The notes: generated by a model not told the origin, from the sequence alone. Shown: positions 18,384 to 28,211, counted from the first letter of the stretch. The stretch is 64,000 nt of DNA from Eubacterium plexicaudatum ASF492 (GCF_000364225.2 NZ_AQFT02000001.1:6002501-6066500), one strand, 5' to 3'. A program made the numbers and translations.

Positions 18384-18668
18384 TTACGGTTTGGAGCCTG
18401 CGCCCCTGTCCGGGGGCCGGATGCCCGCCGCCTTTGCCCGTTCCCTGGCGGCAGCGCGGCGCTGTTCGCTGTACGGCTCCCGGATCAGGACGCAGGCTTT
18501 CGGCACGGTGTAGGTATTTTCCCGTTCCCGCCGGATCTGCTCCGGGTATTTCTCCGCCAGACGTGCCAGCTTTTTCAAGAGCTTCGGGTCATGGGTGTAG
18601 ACGCTGGCGGTCTGCTCGGCCTGGTTATAATTGATGACTGTTTCCTGTTCATACCTGGATAATCTCAA
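18384..18668 (-). CDS. Conserved hypothetical ICE protein, 94 aa
   Basis: Starts MRLSRYEQETVINYNQAEQT, then VYTHDPKLLKKLARLAEKYP and an Arg-rich tail. I have seen this type in CTn-like ICEs between the LPD28 protein and the ArdC-like protein, but know no function. The start overlaps the previous gene by four bases, and the gene ends just before a terminator. Confidence 0.7.
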   Translation of the reverse strand: MRLSRYEQETVINYNQAEQTASVYTHDPKLLKKLARLAEKYPEQIRRERENTYTVPKACVLIREPYSEQRRAAARERAKAAGIRPPDRGAGSKP

Positions 18669-19204
18669 CGCGCCTCCTCCCTGGACTTCTGCGTCCTTCC
18701 CCTTGCCGGGGCAGCCGGGTTCCCTTTTAAGTCATAGCTGCTGGTTCGGGCCGCAGGGGTAGACCATCCCCGTGTGGCCCCGCCCCTCATGGCTGCCTCC
18801 TGCTGGGGTGTCACGCCCATGCGCCGGTTTTTCTGCGCCGCTGTCATTTCGTTCTGCTCCCGGTAAGGGGCGGAATTGTCGCATTTCCGGTAGCCCTTTT
18901 CTCCCTGAATCAGCAGGATCAGCTCCCCGGTGGCAGGCAGTGTGCTGTAACACATCTTGGGAAGGGGCATGGGCTTTTCCGGCACATAGGAAGTGCCGTT
19001 CCGCTCCATCAGCTCGGCAAACTGGCAGATATGGTACACGTTGTAGCCAACCTGGGTATGGTATTCGTCCAGAAACTTGCAGGGCCGGGTCGCTTTCTCA
19101 CCGTCCGAAAAGGTCAGCACCACATTCCCGCCATCCGGGACATAAAACAGGGGATTGTAGTGGCTGTCTATGAAGCGGATCATTTTCTCTTTTTCTTCAC
19201 TCAT
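18665..19204 (-). CDS. LPD28-type ICE protein
   Basis: 179 residues. The first 75 residues (IRFIDSHYNPLFYVPDGG, then a DGEKATRPCKFLDEYH segment and YHICQFAELMERNG) fit the large polyvalent-associated domain 28. The rest is a basic, Pro/Gly-rich tail. Overlaps its neighbours by four bases on both sides. Function unknown. Confidence 0.7.
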   Translation of the reverse strand: MSEEKEKMIRFIDSHYNPLFYVPDGGNVVLTFSDGEKATRPCKFLDEYHTQVGYNVYHICQFAELMERNGTSYVPEKPMPLPKMCYSTLPATGELILLIQGEKGYRKCDNSAPYREQNEMTAAQKNRRMGVTPQQEAAMRGGATRGWSTPAARTSSYDLKGNPAAPARGRTQKSREEAR

Positions 19205-21308
19205 TTGCCTTTCCCTCCTTCAAATTCCAGCTTGAAGTTCACATACTGGCCGCCATCGTCAGCCAGAACCACAACAGCGTCATAGGTCTTGCCGGTCTTT
19301 TCCGAATAGCAGCCGGGGAGCTTTGCCCGCCCGTCCTTTAAGAGCGCAGAGGCCAGCTCCGGTGTCAGCTTCTTTTTCTTGGCGGTGAAGAAGCGGCTTT
19401 CCTTCCAGATGGCAAATCCGCAGCTCCGGTTATCGCACACAAAGCCTTTTTTGATCTCCACCACAGGGCCGCCGCACCGGGGGCATTTCCCGACATTTTC
19501 CCGGCTGGCCGGAAACAGGGCGTCCGCATTTTCCACTACCTCACGGCTCCTGGAAAGCTCCTTTAGCATGGCGGCGATCTGCGCCAGAAACGCCTCCGGC
19601 TCCGTCTTTCCCTTCTCGATCTCCTTTAACTGATGTTCCCACTCGGCAGTCATGGACGGGGACTGGATCTGCTCCGGCAGGATCGTGATCAGGGCCGTTC
19701 CCTCCTGGGTCGGTATCAGGTGGACGGCCTTTTTTACTTTTTTGCGCTCCACAAAGCCCACCTTTATGAGCTTTTCCAGAATCCCGGCGCGGGTGGCCGG
19801 TGTGCCTAACCCTTTTCTCTCTGCGTCCTCCGGCATTTCCCCGGCCCCGGCTGTCTCCATGGCCGAAAGCAGGGTGTCCTCCGTAAAATGCCCCGGAGGG
19901 CTTGTTTTCCCTTCTTTGACCGAAGCGGAAATGACTTCCAGCTCCTGTCCTTCCTCCAACAGCGGCAGAGACTTTTCTTCTTTTTCCCGGTCAGCCTCCG
20001 GCTTGTTTTTCAGTGTTTCCCGATAGCGTCCGTCCAGCTCCTTCCAACCAGAGTGCAGTACCGCCCGGCCTTTGGCCTTGAACTTATATCCGGCACATTC
20101 CATGGAAACGGAAGTCTCCGCAAAGGCATGAGGCTGTCCCACCGCACATAAGAGCCTTGCGGCAATAAGAGATAAAAGAGATCTCTCCCCGGCAGGCAGG
20201 GAGGCAAGGTCAGTGTCCCTGATCCCTTTGGTGGGGATAATGGCATGGTGGTCGCTTACCTTGCTGTCATTGATCACCTGGCCGGGATCACAGCTAATGG
20301 GTACGCCAGCGGCGAAGGGCATAGCCTTTGCAGTCACATTCACTAGAACCGGGAGGCTGTCTGCCATATCGGAGGTCAGGTAGCGGCTGTCTGTCCGGGG
20401 GTAGGTGGTGAGCTTCTTTTCATACAGAGATTGCAGATAATCAAGGGTCTGCTGGGCGGTAAATCCCAATAAACGGTTGGCCTCCCGCTGGAGGGTGGTC
20501 AGGTCATAGAGGGCAGGTGGCTTCTCTGTCTTTTCCCTGCGCTCCGCTTTTTTACAACAGCCGCCTCCGCTGCAGCGCAAGCCTCCATGATCTTCTTTGC
20601 CTGGGCTTCGTCCTCCAGCCGTTCCCCGGCAGCGGCAAAACCGGGAAGGGCCAGTATCACCGTATAGAACGGCACGGGGCAAAATGCGGCAATATCCGCC
20701 TCACGCCCTACGATCAGGGCCAGTGTCGGGGTCATCACACGCCCAATGTTCAGAGTACGGTGATAGAGGCAGGAATACAGCCGGGTCGCATTGATCCCCA
20801 CCAGCCAGTCGGCCCTTGCCCGGCACAGGGCGGCCCGATAAAGGCTGTCATAGCAAACGGAGGGCTGCAGGTGCGAAAAGCCCTCCCGGATAGCGGAATC
20901 CTCCATGGAGGAAATCCACAGCCGCTCGATTTTCTTTTTACACTGGGCCTGTTCATAGACCAGGCGGAAGATCAGCTCCCCTTCCCGGCCTGCGTCCGTG
21001 GCCTCCACGATGGAGGCGACATCCTCCCGGCCCATGAGCTGCTTTAAAATATCAAACTGTTTCTTTGTGCCGGGTGATACGGTATACTTCCATTTCTCCG
21101 GCAGGATCGGGAGGTCGGAGAGTGTCCATTTTGCATACTGTTCCCCGTAGGCGGAGGCATCGGCCAGCTCCACCAGATGTCCCACGCACCAGGAGACAAG
21201 AAAGCCGCCTCCTTCCAGATACCCGTCTTTCCGGTTCCCGACTCCCAGGACAGCGGCGATGGATTTTGCCACAGAGGGCTTCTCTGCGATCACAAGTGTT
21301 TGGCTCAT
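19201..21308 (-). CDS. topB: DNA topoisomerase III (one frame break)
   Basis: Two frames (20499-21308 and 19201-20682) become one of about 702 residues if one base is added at the T6 run 20548-20553. The N-terminal Toprim domain reads MSQTLVIAEKPSVAK and EATDAGREGELIFR (acidic triad). The active-site region is KLTTYPRTDSRYLT (catalytic Tyr), and a GIRDTD / HHAIIPT block follows. The C-terminus has a four-Cys zinc ribbon (CPRCGGP ... CDNRSCGFAIW). ICE-borne TopB decatenates or relaxes transfer intermediates (inference). Confidence 0.9.
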
Positions 21309-21496
21309 TTTGGTTCTCCTTTCGGTTTTTTGCGGATGATCAGGTCACGGCGGCAGACACCATCACAGTCCCTGCCATAGCTGGAACACCCATAACAGCG
21401 GTGGTTCTTTGGCAGGGCCTTGGGGCGGGGGCTTTGCCCGCCCACCGGCTTTTGCTGCATGAGCCGCTCTAATGGATTGTCAGTGAAATAGGTCAT
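21305..21496 (-). CDS. Small Cys-containing ICE protein, 63 aa
   Basis: Basic protein with a CYGCSSYGRDCDGVCRRD cluster of four to five Cys that could bind a metal. Start overlaps the upstream gene and its stop overlaps the topB start, so it is part of the operon. Small Cys-rich proteins at this place are common in related ICEs; function unknown. Confidence 0.65.
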   Translation of the reverse strand: MTYFTDNPLERLMQQKPVGGQSPRPKALPKNHRCYGCSSYGRDCDGVCRRDLIIRKKPKGEPK

Positions 21497-22263
21497 TCGT
21501 CCTCGCTTTCCGCGTCCCCGTCCTCCCCGGCGTCAAATTCCCCGCCGTTTTCAGACGCTTCGGCTTCGTCCCCCTCTTCCTCCTCGTCCTCAAAATCATA
21601 ATCGTCCAGGTCGGCAGAAGGTTTGGCTGCTTTCTTGTCCTTTACGAATTTCAGATAGGCATAGGCCCCACCGCCGCCAGCCAGGGCAAGCAGGAGCAGG
21701 ACAGCCAGGATTCCCTTTGCCCCGCCGGATTTCTTTGGTTCCGGCTCCGGTTCGGGTTCTTCCTCCGGGGGCGTGGTCGGTTCCGGCTCCAGCTCACGCC
21801 CCGCACACTCGGTCATGTTGGCAGAGCAGACAGGGCAGTTCATGTTGACCGCACCGGCAGCGCACCGCTCTGTGCAGACACAGGCTGCGGGCTTTTCCTC
21901 GCTTTCCTCTGCCAGCGCCGCCAGGTCGTCCGTATCTACCGGGTTCAGGAAATAGGTTTTATACTGTTCCTCGTCCTCGTTCACCGGCGCGTCATAGTCG
22001 ATCACCAGGTAAAAGATATTCCCCGCTCTGTCCTCAATGGTCAGGAATTGCTTGTTGGTGGCCTTGTCATAGAGCAGGTCGCGGGTCACGATGTCGCTGT
22101 CCTCGGAAAAAGGCTCCCCCGGCTCCGTAGTCGGTTCCGTTTCTTCCGGCAGGGTTTCTTCCTCCTCCGGCCCGCCGCCAGCGTAGGCAGTCATGGAAAA
22201 AGCGGTGAAGCTAAGCATCACCGCCAGAAATACCGTCAGCATATGATATTTAGTTTTCTTCAT
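21493..22263 (-). CDS. CD1107-family (DUF4366) membrane-anchored ICE protein
   Basis: 256 residues. Signal peptide (about 1-29, ending AYAGGG), an extracellular acidic domain with RDLLYDKATNKQFLTIEDRAG, a Cys-rich CVCTERCAAGAV / CPVC segment, a transmembrane helix near 185-205 and an Asp/Glu-rich cytosolic tail. This order is that of the CD1107 family next to the NlpC/P60 hydrolase in CTn ICEs. Likely part of the cell-envelope side of the transfer apparatus (inference). Confidence 0.85.
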   Translation of the reverse strand: MKKTKYHMLTVFLAVMLSFTAFSMTAYAGGGPEEEETLPEETEPTTEPGEPFSEDSDIVTRDLLYDKATNKQFLTIEDRAGNIFYLVIDYDAPVNEDEEQYKTYFLNPVDTDDLAALAEESEEKPAACVCTERCAAGAVNMNCPVCSANMTECAGRELEPEPTTPPEEEPEPEPEPKKSGGAKGILAVLLLLALAGGGGAYAYLKFVKDKKAAKPSADLDDYDFEDEEEEGDEAEASENGGEFDAGEDGDAESEDE

Positions 22264-22498
22264 GTTCAGGTTCCTCCATTTCTCCCCGCAACAAAGCGGC
22301 GGGGTTCGCTTTCATGGTCTGGATCAGTGCGGCAAGCTGGGTGATATTCAAGTTGTGGCTATGCACCAATTCCAGAATGTCATTGTTCTCAAGCTCCGTG
22401 ATCTGCCGTTCAATCTCCCTGTTGCGGCTTGCAAGCTCGGAGATTTTTGCTTTATTCTTGTCGAGATCGGCCCGGAGCTTTTTAATTTTTGCGTTCAT
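22250..22498 (-). CDS. DUF4315 family protein
   Basis: 82 residues, almost entirely a coiled coil (KIKKLRADLDKNKAKISELA), then a short DILELVHSHNLN helix. Overlaps the DUF4366 start by 14 bases. The pair DUF4315-DUF4366 is typical of these ICEs. Function unknown. Confidence 0.88.
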   Translation of the reverse strand: MNAKIKKLRADLDKNKAKISELASRNREIERQITELENNDILELVHSHNLNITQLAALIQTMKANPAALLRGEMEEPEHEEN

Positions 22499-22516
22499 GG
22501 TGATAAATCCCTCCTG

Positions 22517-22927
22517 TTATTTTTCCATATCCATACCTGGGGATTTCTTCCCTTTTCCCTTTTCGGGAGAGTTCCTTATTGCCACCTCTGCCTTCTTATC
22601 TGCAAGGTTCTTTTTTACGGAAGTCCGCTCTGTGGCAGCCCCAGGTCTGTCCGTGGCTGGTCTCTCCGGCGCAAAAGCCTCCTGCTCCTGTGCATCGAAC
22701 AGTGCCTGCAGGCGGTTCTCCGCTGCTGTGAGCAGATGGTTCATGCTGTCTATGTTCTCCTGTATGCGGTCGGAAGCGTCACTTGCGCCTCCGGTTTCCA
22801 GCATAAAGCGTTCCAGCCTGTCTTTTTCATCGTTGATCTGCTGTGTCAGCCCCTCACACTCCGCCATAAGGCTTCCGATTGTTTCCGTTGGGAACTGATT
22901 CTCTGGTGCTGTTTGTGTCTGTGCCAT
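22517..22927 (-). CDS. Conserved hypothetical coiled-coil ICE protein, 136 aa
   Basis: N-terminal Gln/Thr/Pro-rich stretch, a helical middle (ECEGLTQQINDEKDRLERFM; AENRLQALFDAQEQE) and a Lys-rich C-terminus. No domain recognised. Lies between the cell-wall hydrolase and DUF4315, in the same direction with short gaps, and has a good AAGGAGG. Confidence 0.6.
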   Translation of the reverse strand: MAQTQTAPENQFPTETIGSLMAECEGLTQQINDEKDRLERFMLETGGASDASDRIQENIDSMNHLLTAAENRLQALFDAQEQEAFAPERPATDRPGAATERTSVKKNLADKKAEVAIRNSPEKGKGKKSPGMDMEK

Positions 22928-23033
22928 TTTTATCCTCCTTCCTTACATTTGGCATCCTTTTCAATCTTTTTTGCAAAATATACAACTTTGTTCCAAAAAT
23001 TATCCGACTTTATTATTTCTGGACAATGCTTTT

Positions 23034-24788
23034 CTATGGCAATCTCGCAAATGTGTAGAAATGCTGCTGCCAGTACGGTGTGTTGACCGAGGCGTAGGAG
23101 ATAGGCGATCCGCAGTGGAGCATCATCCCATTCCCCACATAGATCCCCACATGGGAGGCTCCGCTGGTGTTATAGGTTCCCTGGAAAAAGATCAGGTCTC
23201 CGGGTTTTGCGTTGGAGCTGGACACCGGCGTACAAAGTCCCAAAAGCCCGTTGGCAGTCTGCCTCCCCACATCCCAGCCGGAATGGTTGATGACCCAGCT
23301 CACGAAACCGGAGCAGTCAAAGGAAGTGCTGGGATTGGAGCCGCCCCACACATAAGGATAGCCTAGGTATTTCTCGGCCTCCCGGAGCATGGCGGCAAAC
23401 TGTTCGTCCTCCAGGGCCTCCGGCGGCACACCATAGTCCAGATAGTCCTCCCGACCCGAAGCATTGGGGTATTCCCCCTGCGGGAACAGGTCTGGCCGGT
23501 TGCCCAGCGCTGCCATATACATCGCATACATACTGACCTGATCCTCGTTCATCAGATAGACCGGCAGGTGGGAGAGGTCAAAGTTGGTGAGGGTCACATA
23601 GCAGATATAATAATCGTAAGCAACCTCCACTTCATACTCATAGTCCTCGGAGCTGACCTCGCCGGTTTCCGGGTCGGTGTGGGTTCGTGTTCCCGTCCTT
23701 GTCTCCGTCCGGTAGCGGGTCTCCACCTCCACCCGTTCGGTGAGCGTGTACTGCCGCTCAAAGATCATTGTGAGCGTCCCCTGTACCTGCGCCAGCGTCC
23801 ATTCTCCCTGATAGTAGGCGGTAAGGAGGGAGACCAGCACATAAGGGTCATGCCCGATCTCGTCCAGCTCATAGTGGTACTCGTCATAGCCGCTGTGCAG
23901 GGTCTCATAGTGGTCAAGCTCATACTGAAGGTCGGCCTCCATCCCGGCATAGTCAGCCTCCGCCCCCAGCATATCGGCATCCTGGCTGGGATAGGTGGAA
24001 CCGGCCACGCTGGACATCCCGCCCTGAAACAGCATGGTCAGGGAAGAAAGGCCGTTCATAAAAATACATACCACCAGGAGCAGGGCGATCACCACCAGAA
24101 ATCCTTTGCGGTGACGCCAGACAAATCCGGCGGCTTCTTTCGTTTCTTTGGCTACCTTTTTCGCAGCCCTGGCCGTATTCCCGGCGTTTTTTGCGGTCTG
24201 TGCGGCATTTTTCCCTGCCCTGGCAGCGGCATACTGCTTCTTGATGGCCTGTTTCTGTTGCCACCGGGAGAAGGGATTGCTGGCAATCTGGGGATTTTCC
24301 GCAAGGCTCTTGTGGTATAGTGCCTTGATATTGGCCTTTTCCAGCCGTTTTTCTGCCCTGGCAGCGGCCCGGTAGGGTTTTAACTTGTGGGAATGATGAG
24401 CGCTTTCTCCAATGCGCCCGGCTGTCTCCGCAGCTTCTTCTACCTTGTGGGCGCTTTCCACGCCTACGTTGTCCCCTTCGGTTTCCCCGATTTTCTTATG
24501 TACCTGGCCGGAGAGGGCCAGCCCCGGAACCGCCGCAGCCCCATGACGGAGACGGGAGGCGGGGGCTTTCTTTTCCACTTCCTCAAAATGCAGGCGCACC
24601 GTCTGTTTCCCCGTTGCCGGGTCGATGGTACGCCGCTGTACCTGTTTCTGCTTCTTTTTCTTCGGGATTTTCTCCCGTGCCGCCTCCGCTTTGTCTGCCG
24701 CTTTCTCCGCATGGCGGATATGCTCCTTTAACCGGGAATCCTCCATCTCGGCCTCTGTAAACTGGAGCCGGGGATTTTTCACTTTCAT
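23034..24788 (-). CDS. CD1108-family cell-wall hydrolase with NlpC/P60 domain
   Basis: 584 residues. A long basic cytosolic N-terminus, one transmembrane helix near 230-250 (FLVVIALLLVVCIFMNG), a glutamate/tyrosine-rich lysozyme-like middle domain, then a C-terminal NlpC/P60 peptidase with YPYVWGG, catalytic Cys492 in DCSGFV and His546 in SHVGIYVG. It should open the peptidoglycan for the mating channel (VirB1-like role). The ATG is preceded by AGGAGG. The two mini-elements described next lie between it and virB4. Confidence 0.9.
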   Translation of the reverse strand: MKVKNPRLQFTEAEMEDSRLKEHIRHAEKAADKAEAAREKIPKKKKQKQVQRRTIDPATGKQTVRLHFEEVEKKAPASRLRHGAAAVPGLALSGQVHKKIGETEGDNVGVESAHKVEEAAETAGRIGESAHHSHKLKPYRAAARAEKRLEKANIKALYHKSLAENPQIASNPFSRWQQKQAIKKQYAAARAGKNAAQTAKNAGNTARAAKKVAKETKEAAGFVWRHRKGFLVVIALLLVVCIFMNGLSSLTMLFQGGMSSVAGSTYPSQDADMLGAEADYAGMEADLQYELDHYETLHSGYDEYHYELDEIGHDPYVLVSLLTAYYQGEWTLAQVQGTLTMIFERQYTLTERVEVETRYRTETRTGTRTHTDPETGEVSSEDYEYEVEVAYDYYICYVTLTNFDLSHLPVYLMNEDQVSMYAMYMAALGNRPDLFPQGEYPNASGREDYLDYGVPPEALEDEQFAAMLREAEKYLGYPYVWGGSNPSTSFDCSGFVSWVINHSGWDVGRQTANGLLGLCTPVSSSNAKPGDLIFFQGTYNTSGASHVGIYVGNGMMLHCGSPISYASVNTPYWQQHFYTFARLP

Positions 24789-24823
24789 AGGCGTTTCCCT
24801 CCTTTCATACGCCCTCCGTCAAA

Positions 24824-25137
24824 TGTTTCTTGACAATAATAAGTCATACTCCTTTCTCTATTTTGACAATAGATAGTTATACAAACACTGGATTTGCAAA
24901 TAAAAATGCCATCGCATAGAACATTCCACGCAACAGCAATACTTCCACCGACAACAAAAAACACTCTTACAACCAATCCATTCAGCGACTTCACACCAGT
25001 ATAACTTTTTATTGTAAATACCAGTGCGCCAGTATGAATAATTATTGTAAAATTCACACATGAGTCACTATTATGGATATTTATTGTAAAATATAGCTTT
25101 CTATTGTCAGAGTATAACTATTTATTGTAAGTCAACA
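24824..25137. mobile_element. Mini-element 1 with Tn7/Mu-like iterated ends, 314 bp
   Basis: Begins TGTTTC and ends TCAACA (reverse complement TGTTGA). The left end has two forward 21-bp repeats (24830-24850, 24863-24883). The right end has five inverted copies starting at 24998, 25031, 25070, 25091 and 25111, dense toward the end. The repeat on its own strand reads about TTNACAATANATAGTTATACT. TCAAA flanks both sides (24819-24823, 25138-25142), a 5-bp target duplication. Few-and-spaced left sites against many-and-packed right sites is the arrangement of Tn7-like TnsB sites. The central 114 bp holds no gene I can support, so it would be a non-autonomous element. Confidence 0.7.
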
Positions 25138-25142
25138 TCAAA

Positions 25143-25448
25143 TGTCCTTTCAAAAATAGGTTCAATACTAATTACTCCCTTTTCTGCTAAATAAGTTTCA
25201 TAATAATGTGACTTCTACCACCTTTGCATAAAGAAAAGGCATATCTACCTGTATCAGCAAACACGCCTTTTCCAACAACGTCCTGTCGCCCGCAATTTTC
25301 CACGTTCCAGTATGAAACCTATTTTTAATTTCACGCCGTTTTTATGAAACATATTTATAAAAATCTCAACTTCTACGGCATTATGGAACTTATTTGCGAA
25401 TTTATAAGACTTATTTTGCAAAGTATAAAACTTATTTATCAGTCAACA
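25143..25448. mobile_element. Mini-element 2 with Tn7/Mu-like iterated ends, 306 bp
   Basis: Starts TGTCCT right after the TCAAA that ends element 1, and ends TCAACA before another TCAAA (25449-25453). Two left-end units begin near 25154 and 25189 (AAATAGG / AAATAAG type). Five right-end units carry TATGAAAC-like cores at 25311, 25343, 25382, 25403 and 25424. The spacings of 32, 39, 21 and 21 almost equal those of element 1 (33, 39, 21, 20), although the repeat sequence differs. So this is a related but distinct element inserted at the same target. No gene is seen in its middle (about 105 bp). Confidence 0.68.
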
Positions 25449-25456
25449 TCAAAATC

Positions 25457-27859
25457 TTACCCTTCCTTCTTTACTTCATTGGGCTTGGTGGTCATGACGG
25501 AATACAGCTCGGTATCCTTCGGGAACCGGTCAATGAAGGGCAGGATCACATTCCCATAGAACAGAAGCCCCTCGCCTTCCCCGGAATGGGTCACATAGGA
25601 GAGCTGGTGCGGGCTGATATTGAGCTGCTTGGCCAGAATCTGCCGGTCTCCGCCAGCCTGGTTGAGCATATATACAAAGTCCGAGTTTTCAAAGATATTT
25701 TCCACTTCACGGCTGGCAAGGAGATCTTTGACGTTCTGCGTGATACCTGTGGGAATACCTCCCCATTTGCGGAACCTTTTCCAGATCTCCACCGAATAGG
25801 CGGCGGTCTGTTCCTCTTTGAGTAGCAGGTGCATCTCGTCCATGTAGTAGCGGGTGGACTTCCCGGCAGCCCGGTTTTCGGTCACACGGCCCCACACCTG
25901 ATCCTGGACTATGAGCATCCCCAGCTTTTTAAGCTGTTTTCCCAGCTCCTTGATGTCGTAGCAGACAATGCGGTTATTTACATTGACATTGGTTCTGTGG
26001 TTAAACACGTTGAGGGAGCCGGACACATAGATTTCCAGTGCCGTGGCGATATGGTGGGCCTCCTTTTCCTCCTGGCTCCAAAGAGCATTGTACAGATCGC
26101 CCAGCACCGGGATATTCTCCGGGCAGGGGTCATTGAGGAAAGGCTGGTAAATCAGGCGCACACAGCGGTCGATCACCGTCTTTTCCACCGGCTGCAGGCC
26201 GTCCCTGCTGCTCACCACCAGCTCGCACAGAGACAGGATAAAATCCGCTTTCAGGGACAGAGGGTTTTCATCATCCGAATAGTTCAGATTGATGTCCATG
26301 GGATTGATAAAATCCGTACTGGTGGGGGAAATGCGGATCACCTGGCCGCCCAGCCGCTGCACCAGAGGAAAATACTCGCCCTCCGGATCGCAGATGGCAA
26401 TATCGTCATTGGTGATCAGAAAAGCATTGGACATTTCCCTCTTTGCGGAAAAGGACTTGCCGCTGCCCGGCGTGCCGAGGATCAGGCCGTTTGGGTTTTT
26501 CAGCTTCTTCCTGTCTACCATGATCAGGTTGTTGGAAAGGGCGTTCAGCCCGTAATACAAAGCCTCACCACCGGACTGGAAAAGCTCCTGGGTGGTGAAA
26601 GGGATAAAGATCGCCGTGCTGGAAGTAGTAAGGCTCCGCTGTATCTCGATCTGGTTTAGGCCCAGCGGGAGGCTGCTCATCAGACCTTCCTCCTGCTGGT
26701 AATCCAGCCGCACAAGCTGGCAGTTATATTTCTGGGCGATACTGGATGCCTGGAATACGTTGTTGTTAAGCTGCGCCTTGGTGTCGGCGGTGTTCACCAG
26801 AAGGAAGGTCATTAAAAACATCCGCTCATTCCGGCTCTGCAGCTCTTTCAACAGGTTCTTGGCCTCCGTCCCGTAGGTTGCCAGGTCGGAGGGGATGATG
26901 TCCATGTCGTATCCGGCCCGGACAGCCTTCTTCTGTTCCTCGATCTTCATTTTGTCCAGGTCGGTGATCTTGCGCTTGACGGTCTTGATGGCCGCCACCT
27001 GGTCTACGGACTGGATGTGCATATTTACGATCAGGCTGCTCTCCATATCCAGAAAATCCGCCAGCATCCGGTCATTCAGCTCCGGGGCGAGGATCTGTAA
27101 GAACGAGGCGGCCCCGAACTTCCCGCCCATACGGAAATAACGCCCGTCTTTAAATTCAAAGGAAGTGGGCGCAATAAAATCCCTGGTGGAGAGGCCGCTG
27201 GGAACCAGCCAGTCCCAGGAGAACTGAAAGCGGCTCTGGTCGTCCATATGGAAAACGGAGTGCATCAGCCGCAGCCGTTCCAGGCCATTTAAGGAAACAG
27301 CAGAAACGCCCAGCCGCTTAAAGTTATTGAGGATGTCATTCTCAATGCGTTCCAGGCGGGGCTTTGCCGCCTTCACGCTGTCAGCCTCAATGCCGAAGGT
27401 GAGGAACTTGGTCTTGATCAGGCCGTTGTTCCCCTTGGCAAGCTGGCTCTGGAGCATCTCGGCATACTCGGCCCGGATGCTGTCAAAGGCATCTCCCTTT
27501 AACGGGATAAAAATGCTCTGCTCAAAGCTCTCCATGCTGGCCGCCAGGTTCAGGAAAGAGAACTGGAACCGGATGGAGCTGTCAAAGTAATTGAGGAAAT
27601 CGCACCATGCGTCAAAAATGGCGCTCTTGTCCTCGTTCTGGGATAACTGGTAGTTGATGTCCTGAAACTGGACGGTCTTGGTGTAAAAGCTGCCAGTCAC
27701 ACGGCATACGCCGTCCGGCCACATCCGCTCATAGGGGATGGACTGCTGGGCCGATCTTTTATTCTTGTCCGCCTGCTTTGCCCGCTCGATGGCGGCGACG
27801 ATCTCCTTCCGCTCGGCGCGGGTCAGCTTCCGTTTTGGTGCTGTCTGTCTTGTGGACAA
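25457..27859 (-). CDS. virB4: VirB4-like conjugation ATPase
   Basis: 800 residues, full length for the CTn VirB4/TraE family. Walker A GTPGSGKS lies at residues 462-469, followed by CDPEGEYFPLV, and the Walker B region RYYMDEMHLLL is near 680. It powers assembly of, or transport through, the type IV secretion channel at the membrane. The start is TTG with AAGGAGG upstream, overlapping the PrgI gene by 101 bases. Element 2 is inserted only a few bases past its stop. Confidence 0.93.
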   Translation of the reverse strand: MSTRQTAPKRKLTRAERKEIVAAIERAKQADKNKRSAQQSIPYERMWPDGVCRVTGSFYTKTVQFQDINYQLSQNEDKSAIFDAWCDFLNYFDSSIRFQFSFLNLAASMESFEQSIFIPLKGDAFDSIRAEYAEMLQSQLAKGNNGLIKTKFLTFGIEADSVKAAKPRLERIENDILNNFKRLGVSAVSLNGLERLRLMHSVFHMDDQSRFQFSWDWLVPSGLSTRDFIAPTSFEFKDGRYFRMGGKFGAASFLQILAPELNDRMLADFLDMESSLIVNMHIQSVDQVAAIKTVKRKITDLDKMKIEEQKKAVRAGYDMDIIPSDLATYGTEAKNLLKELQSRNERMFLMTFLLVNTADTKAQLNNNVFQASSIAQKYNCQLVRLDYQQEEGLMSSLPLGLNQIEIQRSLTTSSTAIFIPFTTQELFQSGGEALYYGLNALSNNLIMVDRKKLKNPNGLILGTPGSGKSFSAKREMSNAFLITNDDIAICDPEGEYFPLVQRLGGQVIRISPTSTDFINPMDINLNYSDDENPLSLKADFILSLCELVVSSRDGLQPVEKTVIDRCVRLIYQPFLNDPCPENIPVLGDLYNALWSQEEKEAHHIATALEIYVSGSLNVFNHRTNVNVNNRIVCYDIKELGKQLKKLGMLIVQDQVWGRVTENRAAGKSTRYYMDEMHLLLKEEQTAAYSVEIWKRFRKWGGIPTGITQNVKDLLASREVENIFENSDFVYMLNQAGGDRQILAKQLNISPHQLSYVTHSGEGEGLLFYGNVILPFIDRFPKDTELYSVMTTKPNEVKKEG

Positions 27860-28211
27860 TGCGCTGTACCTCCTTATTCAAATGATACTGCCGCTCCAAC
27901 ACGGCATAATAGTTGTTTGTCCGGTAGGGCCTGTGCCGGGGGCGGACAAACCGAACCTGCACATAGTTGTGGATGATCTTTTCCAGGGGCTGCCCGTTCT
28001 TTTCATACATGGCCAGCATGAAAAAGGGGAGCATGACAAGCACCATACAGAGTGTGGCCGCGCTGGTGCTTAAATATCTTTTCAGCAGGAAAAAGAGCGG
28101 GACGCCCACCAGAGCGCCGCAGCCAAAGCATACAAGCTGGCGGGCGGTCAGGTTGAACATCACTTTTGTCTTTAACCGGCTCAAGTCCTTGGGGACATTT
28201 ACATAGGCCAT
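27759..28211 (-). CDS. PrgI family membrane protein
   Basis: 150 residues. N-terminal YVNVPKDLSRLKTKVMFNLT motif, two closely spaced transmembrane helices (about 28-46 and 53-72) and a basic C-terminus. PrgI proteins are VirB3-like channel parts that sit directly before virB4, as here. The last 33 codons overlap the virB4 start. Confidence 0.9.
   Translation of the reverse strand: MAYVNVPKDLSRLKTKVMFNLTARQLVCFGCGALVGVPLFFLLKRYLSTSAATLCMVLVMLPFFMLAMYEKNGQPLEKIIHNYVQVRFVRPRHRPYRTNNYYAVLERQYHLNKEVQRIVHKTDSTKTEADPRRAEGDRRRHRAGKAGGQE

Noticed and set aside
24785-25057. Open frame of 90 codons across mini-element 1 on the minus strand
   Set aside because: It is made of transposon-end repeats, has no SD at its start and looks like no protein family.
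24998-25440. Repeat arrays read as a CRISPR
   Set aside because: Units are 21 bp with variable spacing (20-39), no unique spacers of equal length and no cas genes; the flanking TCAAA copies and TGT/ACA ends fit transposon ends better.
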